Assembly: GCA_045595165.1 (NCBI GenBank) | Contig: JAZNZY010000018.1 | Location: 1 to 61,516 of the forward strand | Direction: 5' to 3' | Origin: SFLA01 sp045595165 | GTDB lineage: Bacteria > Bacillota > Clostridia > Oscillospirales > CAG-382 | Length of the DNA stretch: 61,516 bases | Part shown: positions 35,255 to 42,624 of the stretch, one piece after another | Layout of the letters: each line of letters starts with the position of its first letter | How positions within the stretch are numbered: position 1 is the first letter of the stretch | Notes under the pieces: generated by a model | What the model saw: only the letters and a program-made list of their open reading frames with translations | Databases searched by the model: none | What the model was told of the DNA's origin: nothing | Made by a program: the position numbers and the translations under genes

Positions 35255-35652
35255 TGAAAAAAAGTATTAAAGATATCGCTCTTATCGGTTTGGGCGCCTA
35301 TGCGGTATTGTCCGTAGGATATATGCTCTTGGTTCTTTCCGGTATAAGCGATGAAGCGGTTAAAAGCATAGCTCTTCTTTTCGGCAAACAGCTTTTGTTT
35401 TTGCTGATATACAGCATCGTTTTGGGTGCATCCTTTGCGGTGTTCAGCTTTAAGCTTTCTCCCATCGGAGCAAGACTTATCCACATAGCCGTTACATATG
35501 CGGCGACGGTAGGTGTGGTTTTATTGCTTGTTTCTTCTGCCGCAAACGCCGCGCAAAAGCTTATTTACGTTGTAATAACCACAGTTTTGTTTGCGCTGGT
35601 GTACGGCGTAACCGCTTTGTTTGTCTATTTATTTAAAAAATATAAAAATTAA
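35254..35652 (+). CDS. Small four-TM membrane protein
   Basis: 132 aa with four hydrophobic helices (about residues 8-28, 40-63, 74-97 and 105-127) and basic ends. The shape resembles DUF3021-type proteins, but I cannot assign it firmly. Translationally coupled to the P-loop protein upstream; a joint role at the membrane is inference. Confidence 0.75.
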   Translation: MKKSIKDIALIGLGAYAVLSVGYMLLVLSGISDEAVKSIALLFGKQLLFLLIYSIVLGASFAVFSFKLSPIGARLIHIAVTYAATVGVVLLLVSSAANAAQKLIYVVITTVLFALVYGVTALFVYLFKKYKN

Positions 35653-35655
35653 AGC

Positions 35656-35687
35656 TTTAAGCACCTTCATTTTTGAAGGTGCTTAAA
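35656..35687 (+). terminator. Hairpin after the four-TM gene
   Basis: 14-bp perfect stem (35656-35669 with 35674-35687) with a TTTT loop. The U-run is short, so termination may be partial, and the Nudix gene 16 nt further may be read by readthrough. Confidence 0.7.
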
Positions 35688-35703
35688 TTGCATTGGGGTA
35701 TTT

Positions 35704-36117
35704 ATGAAGGCTTTAAACATTATTGCTGTTTTTAATAAGGATCACACTCACGTTCTTATGTGCTACAGACGTAAAGATCCATACAAGGGCAAATATAATT
35801 TCGTGGGCGGCAAGTTAAAAGAGGGGGAGGACAGCCTGTCTGCGGCATACCGGGAACTGCAGGAAGAAACGGGAATAACCCCTGCAGATATAACTCTTAA
35901 GCATTTTATAGATTTTTCTTATCATCACTATGATTTAAAGTTGGAATTTTTCGTGGGCAAGCTTAGTAAGGATACGTCCGTCTACGGCGATGAAAACGAG
36001 CTTTTCTGGATACCGCTCACAGAAAACTTTTTCGATCTCTACCGCTTCGCAGGGGAAGGAAATATCGGACATATGATGATGCTCATAGATATGGAAAAGG
36101 AAAAAATATTCGGATAA
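35704..36117 (+). CDS. Nudix hydrolase
   Basis: 137 aa with a complete Nudix box (GGKLKEGEDSLSAAYRELQEETGI, in part: Gx5Ex7REx2EExGI). Hydrolyses a nucleoside diphosphate linked to another group; the substrate is not predictable, though 8-oxo-dGTP-type clean-up is common for this size. Ends just before a bidirectional terminator. Confidence 0.9.
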   Translation: MKALNIIAVFNKDHTHVLMCYRRKDPYKGKYNFVGGKLKEGEDSLSAAYRELQEETGITPADITLKHFIDFSYHHYDLKLEFFVGKLSKDTSVYGDENELFWIPLTENFFDLYRFAGEGNIGHMMMLIDMEKEKIFG

Positions 36118-36118
36118 T

Positions 36119-36146
36119 AAAAAGACTGTCTTCGGACAGTCTTTTC
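36119..36146. terminator. Bidirectional terminator between convergent genes
   Basis: AAAGACTGTC (36121-36130), TTCG tetraloop, GACAGTCTTT (36135-36144). A- and T-runs on each side serve both the Nudix gene (plus) and the ADP-ribosylglycohydrolase gene (minus). Confidence 0.9.
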
Positions 36147-36151
36147 ACATT

Positions 36152-37207
36152 TTATTCACTTAATGCCATTTTTTCGTATCTTTGCAGAATATCCTCAAGG
36201 CTGTAGCTTTCGGGGCCGTTGAAGTATGAGCCTATCTTATCTCCAAAGCACTCGTACCACTTTTTGTCCAGAGCCTCCATTCCGTAGCAGGCACCTGCAA
36301 TAGAGCCTGCGGTGGCGGCGGTGCAATCGCAATCGTACGCCATGGAAACAGCGTTCGAGAATACCTTGCCGATGTCTTTTCCGCCCAGATACAGAGCAAA
36401 TACTGTAAGACAGGCATTGTTTATGGTGTGTACGTTGTGCATTCCGGGGTAACGCTTTGTTACCAGCTCGTTTGCGTGTTCGGCATCCTTTACGGTGGGA
36501 GCAATACTCATTGCCCAACGTATGCCTTCTGCAAGAGAGCAGTCGGCGGGAATATATTCAAGTCCTTTTTCCAATGCTTCCCATACGGTTTCACATTCAA
36601 AGGCAAGGGCTATAACGGCGGCAAAATACATAGAACCGTATACACCGTTTGCTCTGTGGGAAATAAGCGCGTCTGTTTTCGCCATTTCAGCCGCCTTTTG
36701 GGGATCACCGGGAGCCATATAACCGTATCCGTCGCAGCGTATATCCGCGCCTATCCACTCTTGGTAGGGATTGTCTGTAATAGCCGCCTCTTCGGGTGAA
36801 ACACCCTTTTGCAGGTTTTTAAGGGCAATATCCTCCGCCGTCCAGGCAAGAGTGATATATTTTAACCACGCATCCGCCACGTCCTGCAGAGTAAAGTTTT
36901 TGCCATTTCCTTCCTCGGCAATAAGCAGGGAAAGAATGGTGTATGCAATATCGTCATCTCCCGGGAAACCGTCAAAATAAGGCTTTGTGTAATCTTTGAA
37001 GGTGAATTTTATGTATCTCGGCAGATCGGGCTCGGGTACCTTGGGCCAGAAATCCTCGGGCGGGAAGCCGATACCGCTTTCCAGAGCGTATTTTTTTATA
37101 CTTTCAATGTTCCAGCCTTCTACGGGGCAGCCGAGTACACAGCCGGCAAATCTTCCCAGCACAGCCGCGCGGAGCTTATCTCTGTAGGTTTCAACGGAAA
37201 TGTTCAT
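36152..37207 (-). CDS. ADP-ribosylglycohydrolase family protein
   Basis: 351 aa, DraG/ARH fold. The two metal-binding clusters are visible: the N-terminal GDDDIAYT (usual GDDT-type) and the C-terminal YDCDCTAATAGSIAGA (usual DxDTxAxxxGxI/AGA), with Cys in place of the canonical Thr. It should remove ADP-ribose from protein, or act on a related ADP-ribose conjugate. Target not predictable. 18 nt after the M48 protease gene, so co-transcribed. Confidence 0.85.
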   Translation of the reverse strand: MNISVETYRDKLRAAVLGRFAGCVLGCPVEGWNIESIKKYALESGIGFPPEDFWPKVPEPDLPRYIKFTFKDYTKPYFDGFPGDDDIAYTILSLLIAEEGNGKNFTLQDVADAWLKYITLAWTAEDIALKNLQKGVSPEEAAITDNPYQEWIGADIRCDGYGYMAPGDPQKAAEMAKTDALISHRANGVYGSMYFAAVIALAFECETVWEALEKGLEYIPADCSLAEGIRWAMSIAPTVKDAEHANELVTKRYPGMHNVHTINNACLTVFALYLGGKDIGKVFSNAVSMAYDCDCTAATAGSIAGACYGMEALDKKWYECFGDKIGSYFNGPESYSLEDILQRYEKMALSE

Positions 37208-37225
37208 AATTTGTCCTTCCTTATA

Positions 37226-39241
37226 TTAATAGCGCATATAAATGCAGGAATTTTTAACCTTTTTTACCGCAGCTTCGGTTTCTTTATCGTAGACCCATAA
37301 AGAAAAGTGCTTTCCCGAAGGATGGGTATCCAGATGCTCGAAGATCTTGTTCATTATTCGGTCAACGATCTCGAAGTCCGTATCTGGAATGAATTTTATA
37401 ACGAACGCGCTTACGGTATAATCGTTGGTTATAACCTTTTTTACCAAAAATACCTTGGCGACAACGTCCTCGCTTACACCTTTAATATAATCGAGTATGC
37501 TTTGTTTCATTCCCTCCGGCATATCATCTTTAACAAGATTATCCGAAGACGAAAGAAAAGCGGATTGCTGACTGTTTTTCATTTCAGCATCGCTAAGCTC
37601 GTTTGCTTTTTGCCGGTATTCATCAAGCTCCTTTTGCAAACCCATACGGCAACAAAATTCGCCGACCAAAGATAAACCGCCGGGTATATAGTTGCTGTTA
37701 AGCTCAATCGCCTTATAAATAAGTTCAATACCGTCGATTTCATAACGCTTTAACAACATATTGCCTTTTACAAAATACGCATATGCCTTTGCGAATGGGT
37801 TTTCCTCTTCACTGATTATTCGGTCGCACAGCTTTTCCGCATCATCGTATTGCATTAACATATGCATTGCGTTAATTACTTCTCTTGTGATTTCCGCAGT
37901 AATGGGTTCGCCGTCTTCTTTCCATTTTTTGATTATGCGCATGGGCTCAAGAAAATGCCGGTTTCGGTCCTGTGCATATCCTTCGAGATTGTCGTTATAT
38001 ACTTTTTCGTCAGCCTCTTTTCGTGCTTTAAGACACTCTTGCCGGAATTCACCTTCGTAATCGGGAATAACAATTTCATAGTTGCTTGCACCTATGCTTT
38101 GAAGACGGTTTCGCAATATAGGATGAGAGGCGTTTCTTGGCTGAATTTCGTTTGCCAATATGGTTTTCCAGAATTCTTCTCTTTGCGAAAAAGCTTTGCG
38201 AAATGCGTTTACTGCGATTTCACCTGAATTTTTCCTTTTTTCTTCGGGGGCAAAGTAAGGTTCGGGATAAAACTTCTCGCTTTCACCTGCAAACAGGTTG
38301 AGCAATGCCGATTTTGCCAAAGCGTTTGCCGCAATATCGGGACGTCCGTGATCGATTACTGCTCGGTCTGCAATATTTTCAATGGTTACCGAAGCAGCGT
38401 GAAGATACATGTTGTATTCGTAGGCAAACAATCCGTCAAGATACGCATAGAACATTTCGGACTTGGGTTTGCTCATGATTCTGTAAAACAACTTTGCCGC
38501 ACTGCTCATGCGGACATCATCAATAGTAAAGTGGGCAAATTCGTGTATGAGCACCTGCTCGAATTCTTCTTCGGTCAGTATATCCAAAAGAAACGTTCCG
38601 ATCTGCAGGGAATAGGTTTTTCCTATTCTTGCGATTCCCGCATTATCTCCGGCAAAGAAAACTATCCTTATCTTTCCGTCAACGCCCAGCTTTTTTGCGG
38701 CTTTATGGGCAATTTGGTGTATTACAGGATAATCGAAAGGAAGGCTGTAATTTGAAAAATCATAGTTTTCTTTCTCCGGTACCAAGCGGAAAAAAGCGAA
38801 ATAAACGGTAAGCAGGGGGATAAGCGCAAAAATATAATATTTCGTTATCGCTGTGATAACGATCAACGCTACTCCCAACGCTATAAGAGTAATGGAATAT
38901 AACAACATTATGGCACGAATGCGTTTTATATTGTTGATCACCGCATGGATATCATCTGCGGCTTGCTGGCGGCGAAGCGCAAACTCCTCCTGATGCTCAC
39001 TCGAACTTTGATTATTCTTTTTCTTTGAAAAGGATTTTGCAAGGGTAATATTTAAAAACAAAGCAAGGCAGGGGATAAAGGTTAGTATAGCCCCAATTAT
39101 TTTTAAAAGACTGTTGTCGGCATTGGGGATCCATTGCTTGACACCGAGTCCCACAGCAATAGAAAAAAAGACTGTTAAACACGTAAAAGCTAAGCTTAAC
39201 AAAACACGTGTGGTATTAGTCTTGTTATTGTTTTCCTGCAT
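37226..39241 (-). CDS. M48-like zinc metalloprotease with four TM helices and a helical-repeat tail
   Basis: 671 aa. Four hydrophobic helices precede residue 160 (two near 11-60, two near 108-155). The catalytic HExxH is in VLIHEFAHF (about residue 232), and ENIADRAVID further on matches the M48 ExxxD region that supplies the third zinc ligand. The C-terminal third contains TPR-like helices (AYAYFVKGNMLLKRY). This resembles HtpX/Ste24-type membrane quality-control proteases with an added repeat domain. TACGGAGGTG precedes the ATG. Upstream it faces the FkbM gene divergently. Confidence 0.8.
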   Translation of the reverse strand: MQENNNKTNTTRVLLSLAFTCLTVFFSIAVGLGVKQWIPNADNSLLKIIGAILTFIPCLALFLNITLAKSFSKKKNNQSSSEHQEEFALRRQQAADDIHAVINNIKRIRAIMLLYSITLIALGVALIVITAITKYYIFALIPLLTVYFAFFRLVPEKENYDFSNYSLPFDYPVIHQIAHKAAKKLGVDGKIRIVFFAGDNAGIARIGKTYSLQIGTFLLDILTEEEFEQVLIHEFAHFTIDDVRMSSAAKLFYRIMSKPKSEMFYAYLDGLFAYEYNMYLHAASVTIENIADRAVIDHGRPDIAANALAKSALLNLFAGESEKFYPEPYFAPEEKRKNSGEIAVNAFRKAFSQREEFWKTILANEIQPRNASHPILRNRLQSIGASNYEIVIPDYEGEFRQECLKARKEADEKVYNDNLEGYAQDRNRHFLEPMRIIKKWKEDGEPITAEITREVINAMHMLMQYDDAEKLCDRIISEEENPFAKAYAYFVKGNMLLKRYEIDGIELIYKAIELNSNYIPGGLSLVGEFCCRMGLQKELDEYRQKANELSDAEMKNSQQSAFLSSSDNLVKDDMPEGMKQSILDYIKGVSEDVVAKVFLVKKVITNDYTVSAFVIKFIPDTDFEIVDRIMNKIFEHLDTHPSGKHFSLWVYDKETEAAVKKVKNSCIYMRY

Positions 39242-39314
39242 TGTATATCACCTCCGTAAATTATAAACATATTCTAACATTATTTTTTACAAAATACTAC
39301 CCTTTTTTATAAAA

Positions 39315-39333
39315 ATGTGGTAGAATACCACAT
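39315..39333 (+). promoter_or_regulatory. 19-bp palindrome overlapping a -10-like TAGAAT (candidate operator)
   Basis: ATGTGGTA (39315-39322), GAA, TACCACAT (39326-39333) is a perfect 8-bp inverted repeat. Its centre holds TAGAAT (39321-39326), a plausible -10 for the FkbM-galK-walJ unit; a -35 is weak. The position suggests a repressor site. Confidence 0.5.
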
Positions 39334-39348
39334 ACGGAGGTGGAAAGC

Positions 39349-40386
39349 GTGAAAGACGTATTTGATTTACCCGATGGAATTGAATATCTGCGCACCTCCG
39401 GGAAGAAGGTTTTGCTCTACGGAATGGGCAACGGGGCGGAAAAAGCCCACGCTTTGCTTAATTCTCAAGGAATAGAGGTATCCGGTGTTTTCGCTTCTGA
39501 CGGATTTGTGCGCGGCCATTCCTTTATGGGATATCCCGTTTTGTCTATGTCTGCGGCAGAGGAAATTTACGGCGATTTCATCGCTGTTTTAAGCTTTGGT
39601 TTGGAGGGCAGAAAGGCGGATATACTTCAGAATGTTGCCGCCCGCCATCACCTTTACGTTCCCTATATGGCTGTGTGCGGCGAGGGCGTTACCGATAAAG
39701 AGCTCATAACCAAACATCGCGAGGAAATTGAAAAGGTCTATTCCTGGCTTGCGGACGAACGTTCGAAGCGGCTTTATAAAAATGCAATTTCATATTGTAT
39801 CACGGGTGATATTTCCTATCTCACTCATATTGAGGGGGATGATATCCCGCCGGAGGGATATTTTAATTCAAAGGGCGCGTATATAGACGTGGGCGCATAT
39901 AACGGCGACACGGCGGAGGAATACTACCGCGCCGTGCCGGATATAAAAAATATTATCTGCTTTGAGCCGGATAAACGCTCACATAAAAAAATGCTTGAAA
40001 GAAATATACCATGCCTTACCGCATTCAATGCCGCGGCTGGCAGGTGCGACGGAGAAACTCTCTTTTCCGGCGGGGGAGGCAGAAACTCCTCCACAGGCAA
40101 GGGAAACACGGTAATACCCGTAAAAAGTATCGATTCCGCGGTAGGGAATATGCAGGTAGGCTGTATTAAGATAGACGCGGAGGGGGACGAGAGGGAAGTC
40201 CTTGCAGGCGCAAAGGAAACCTTGTGGAAAAACCGCCCCTCCCTTAACGTTTCTCTTTATCACCGCGCAGGGGATCTATGGGAGATCCCCTTGCTTTTGC
40301 ACCGTATTGACGGAAAATATAAACTATACATTCGAAAAAAAGAATACGTTCCCATGTGGGATATTTCTGTATTTTGTATGCCTTGA
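39349..40386 (+). CDS. FkbM-family methyltransferase with N-terminal Rossmann-like domain
   Basis: 345 aa from GTG 39349 (GGAGG 8 nt upstream; a GTG at 39340 overlaps that site). The N-terminal ~110 residues form a nucleotide-binding-like domain (KVLLYGMGNGAEKAHALL). The C-terminal part is an FkbM methyltransferase: GAYIDVGAYNGDTAEEYY, then ICFEPDKRSHKKM and CIKIDAEGDEREVLAGA. The likely substrate is a sugar or polyketide hydroxyl; unknown here. Upstream of galK by 16 nt. Confidence 0.82.
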   Translation: MKDVFDLPDGIEYLRTSGKKVLLYGMGNGAEKAHALLNSQGIEVSGVFASDGFVRGHSFMGYPVLSMSAAEEIYGDFIAVLSFGLEGRKADILQNVAARHHLYVPYMAVCGEGVTDKELITKHREEIEKVYSWLADERSKRLYKNAISYCITGDISYLTHIEGDDIPPEGYFNSKGAYIDVGAYNGDTAEEYYRAVPDIKNIICFEPDKRSHKKMLERNIPCLTAFNAAAGRCDGETLFSGGGGRNSSTGKGNTVIPVKSIDSAVGNMQVGCIKIDAEGDEREVLAGAKETLWKNRPSLNVSLYHRAGDLWEIPLLLHRIDGKYKLYIRKKEYVPMWDISVFCMP

Positions 40387-40402
40387 TCGGAGGTCTTTTA
40401 AT

Positions 40403-41683
40403 ATGACAGTTACACAGACAATCAGCAACATTTTATCCGGCGGATGCGATAAAGCTTTCGCATCTCTTTACGGCAAGGAGAGAGTGGGCGCCCAGCGTGA
40501 GCGTTGGGTAAAGCTTTCAAACAACTTCCTTTCTCTTTATGGGGATAGCGACGTTTATATGCTTTCCGTTCCCGGCAGAACAGAGCTTTTGGGAAATCAT
40601 ACCGACCACAACAACGGCAGAGTTTTGGCTGCAGCTGTGGATATCGATATTATCGCAATAGCATCCAAGGCTGATGACGGATATATCCGTATCAAATCCG
40701 AGGGTTACCGTGAGGACGTGGTTTCGGTAAACGATATTTCTCCCGAAAAGGCGAAAAAAGGCAGCTCATCCTCGGTTATTTCCGGCGTGTGTGATTATTT
40801 CATTTCCAACGGAGGAAAGATAGGCGGTATCCGCGCCTGCACCACCAGCGATGTACTTACCGGAAGCGGTATCTCCTCTTCCGCCGCATTCGAGGTAATG
40901 TGCGGAAATATGCTTAACGTTATGTATAACGATAATAAATTTGCTCCTCTGTTTCTGGCAATGGCAGGAAAATATGCCGAGAATGTGTACTTCGGCAAGC
41001 CCTGCGGACTTATGGACCAGACAGCCTGCGCTTCCGGCGGATGCTCATATATAGATTTCGGCGGCGAGATCGCAACGCTGCGCAAGATCACACCCGATCT
41101 CGGAGATATGATCCTGTGTATCGTAAACACCGGCGGCAACCACGCAGATCTTACCGATGATTACGCTTCCGTTCCCTCCGAGATGCTTTCCTGCGCCGCG
41201 CTTATGGGCAAGAAAACACTTCGTGATGTGGATGAGGACGAGTTTATCTCCCGTATTTCCGTGCTCCGCGCCAACGTTGGGGACAGAGCAATAATGCGTG
41301 CTATGCACTACTTTGCGGAAAACCGCCGTGTTGACGAAGCTGTAAAATGCCTTGATAACGGCGATACCGACGGATATTTCCGCTGTGTTACCGCTTCCGG
41401 TAATTCTTCCTTCCGTTTCCTTCAAAACGTATATACCAATAAAAACGTATCCGAGCAGGGACTTTCCCTCGCTCTCGCCCTTACCGAGCGTATGGGACTG
41501 ACCTGCCGTGTTCACGGCGGCGGCTTTGCGGGCACTATACAGACCTATCTCCCCGTTTCCGCCAAGGAAGAATACCGCGCCAAGATGGAGCGCGTGTTCG
41601 GAGAGGGAAGCTGTATGTTCCTTAACATCCGTCCTTACGGCGCCGCCCGCATAGACGGAGAAAATATTATCGAGGCGAACTGA
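40403..41683 (+). CDS. galK: Galactokinase (GHMP family)
   Basis: Phosphorylates galactose at C1. 426 aa from ATG 40403 (GGAGG 8-10 nt upstream; the open frame extends further 5' inside the FkbM gene). Galactokinase signature PGRTELLGNHTDHNNG, GHMP ATP loop GSGISSSAAFEV and C-terminal motif HGGGFAGTIQTY are intact. No galT, galE or transporter is next to it. Confidence 0.92.
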   Translation: MTVTQTISNILSGGCDKAFASLYGKERVGAQRERWVKLSNNFLSLYGDSDVYMLSVPGRTELLGNHTDHNNGRVLAAAVDIDIIAIASKADDGYIRIKSEGYREDVVSVNDISPEKAKKGSSSSVISGVCDYFISNGGKIGGIRACTTSDVLTGSGISSSAAFEVMCGNMLNVMYNDNKFAPLFLAMAGKYAENVYFGKPCGLMDQTACASGGCSYIDFGGEIATLRKITPDLGDMILCIVNTGGNHADLTDDYASVPSEMLSCAALMGKKTLRDVDEDEFISRISVLRANVGDRAIMRAMHYFAENRRVDEAVKCLDNGDTDGYFRCVTASGNSSFRFLQNVYTNKNVSEQGLSLALALTERMGLTCRVHGGGFAGTIQTYLPVSAKEEYRAKMERVFGEGSCMFLNIRPYGAARIDGENIIEAN

Positions 41684-41686
41684 CCT

Positions 41687-42481
41687 ATGGTTTTTGCTTG
41701 TACACTTTTTTCCTCCTCCAAGGGGAACTGCGCCTATTTTCGCTCGGGTAGTGATGAGTTTTTAATAGATGCAGGCGTTTCCGCCAAGCGGATATGCGAT
41801 GCTTTGCGGGGAATAGGAACGGATATAAAGAATATATCCGCAATATTCATCACCCACGAGCACAGCGACCATATAAAAGGTCTTTCCGTCATTTGCAAAA
41901 AGTACGGCGTTCCGGTTTACGCACCCTATCTTTGTAAAAACTACATAAATTCGTATTATCCCGAGGTCTCTCCCTTTATTGTGGAAAACAACCCCGGAAA
42001 CACTGTAACTCTTGTGGATACCTCCGTTACCGCATACGCCACCCCTCACGATAGCCAGGGCTCGGTTTGTTACCGTATTACCACTCCCAAGGGTGTTATA
42101 GGTTACGCTACCGATATTGGCCATATAAGCGATCAGGTGTGGGAAGCTCTCTGCGGAGCGGACAGCGTGGTGGTGGAATCCAACCACGATCTTGAACTGT
42201 TGGAAAACGGTCCCTATCCCCGTTCACTTAAAAACCGTATTCTTTCGGATTACGGCCATCTTTCAAATTGCGATTGCGGTGAGGTGCTGTGCCGCCTTGC
42301 CTATAGCGGAACCAAGCATATCGTTCTCGCCCACTTAAGCGAAGAAAACAACCGTCCTCCTCTTGCTCTTGCCGCCGCCCGCGGCACCTTGATGGGAAGC
42401 GGTGTCCGTGTAGGTGAGCAGGTCACTCTCCGTGTCGCTCCCCCCGACGGTATCTGTGAAATAATGAATATAAAGGAATAA
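41687..42481 (+). CDS. walJ: Metallo-beta-lactamase-fold hydrolase (YycJ/WalJ type)
   Basis: 264 aa. The metal motif is THEHSDHIKG, with further ligands in PHDSQG, ATDIGH and the family LAHLSEENN. YycJ/WalJ members are dsDNA 5'-exonuclease-like and are usually encoded with the WalRK system, which is absent here. Ends before the hairpin repeat at 42486. Confidence 0.9.
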   Translation: MVFACTLFSSSKGNCAYFRSGSDEFLIDAGVSAKRICDALRGIGTDIKNISAIFITHEHSDHIKGLSVICKKYGVPVYAPYLCKNYINSYYPEVSPFIVENNPGNTVTLVDTSVTAYATPHDSQGSVCYRITTPKGVIGYATDIGHISDQVWEALCGADSVVVESNHDLELLENGPYPRSLKNRILSDYGHLSNCDCGEVLCRLAYSGTKHIVLAHLSEENNRPPLALAAARGTLMGSGVRVGEQVTLRVAPPDGICEIMNIKE

Positions 42482-42485
42482 CTGT

Positions 42486-42520
42486 ATCACCCCAAGCGCT
42501 AACGGCTACTTGGGGTGATT
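42486..42520 (+). repeat. ATCACCCCAAG / CTTGGGGTGAT hairpin (GGGGTGA family, copy 4)
   Basis: 11-bp perfect inverted repeat (42486-42496 with 42509-42519). The right arm ends CTTGGGGTGATT, as in the copies at 32041-32120, but the leading GGGGTCCCC half is missing. It follows the walJ stop by 5 nt and probably serves as its terminator. Confidence 0.65.
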
Positions 42521-42582
42521 GCAATTAGAATTATTTTAAAAATTTCCAACCTTTTTCCTTTTTCGGTTACTCAATATACGAA

Positions 42583-42594
42583 ACAACATGTTGT
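42583..42594 (+). promoter_or_regulatory. ACAACATGTTGT palindrome upstream of the ECF sigma gene
   Basis: A perfect 12-bp palindrome 30 nt before the start codon, between the upstream AACC/GGTT-flanked pyrimidine tract and the ribosome binding site. Candidate operator or autoregulatory site. Confidence 0.4.
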
Positions 42595-42624
42595 AAACGC
42601 CAAAAAAAAGCGAGGTGAAGCGCC

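Noticed and set aside
41687..42481. WalRK operon context for the WalJ-type hydrolase
   Set aside because: No response regulator or kinase is nearby; it follows galK instead.
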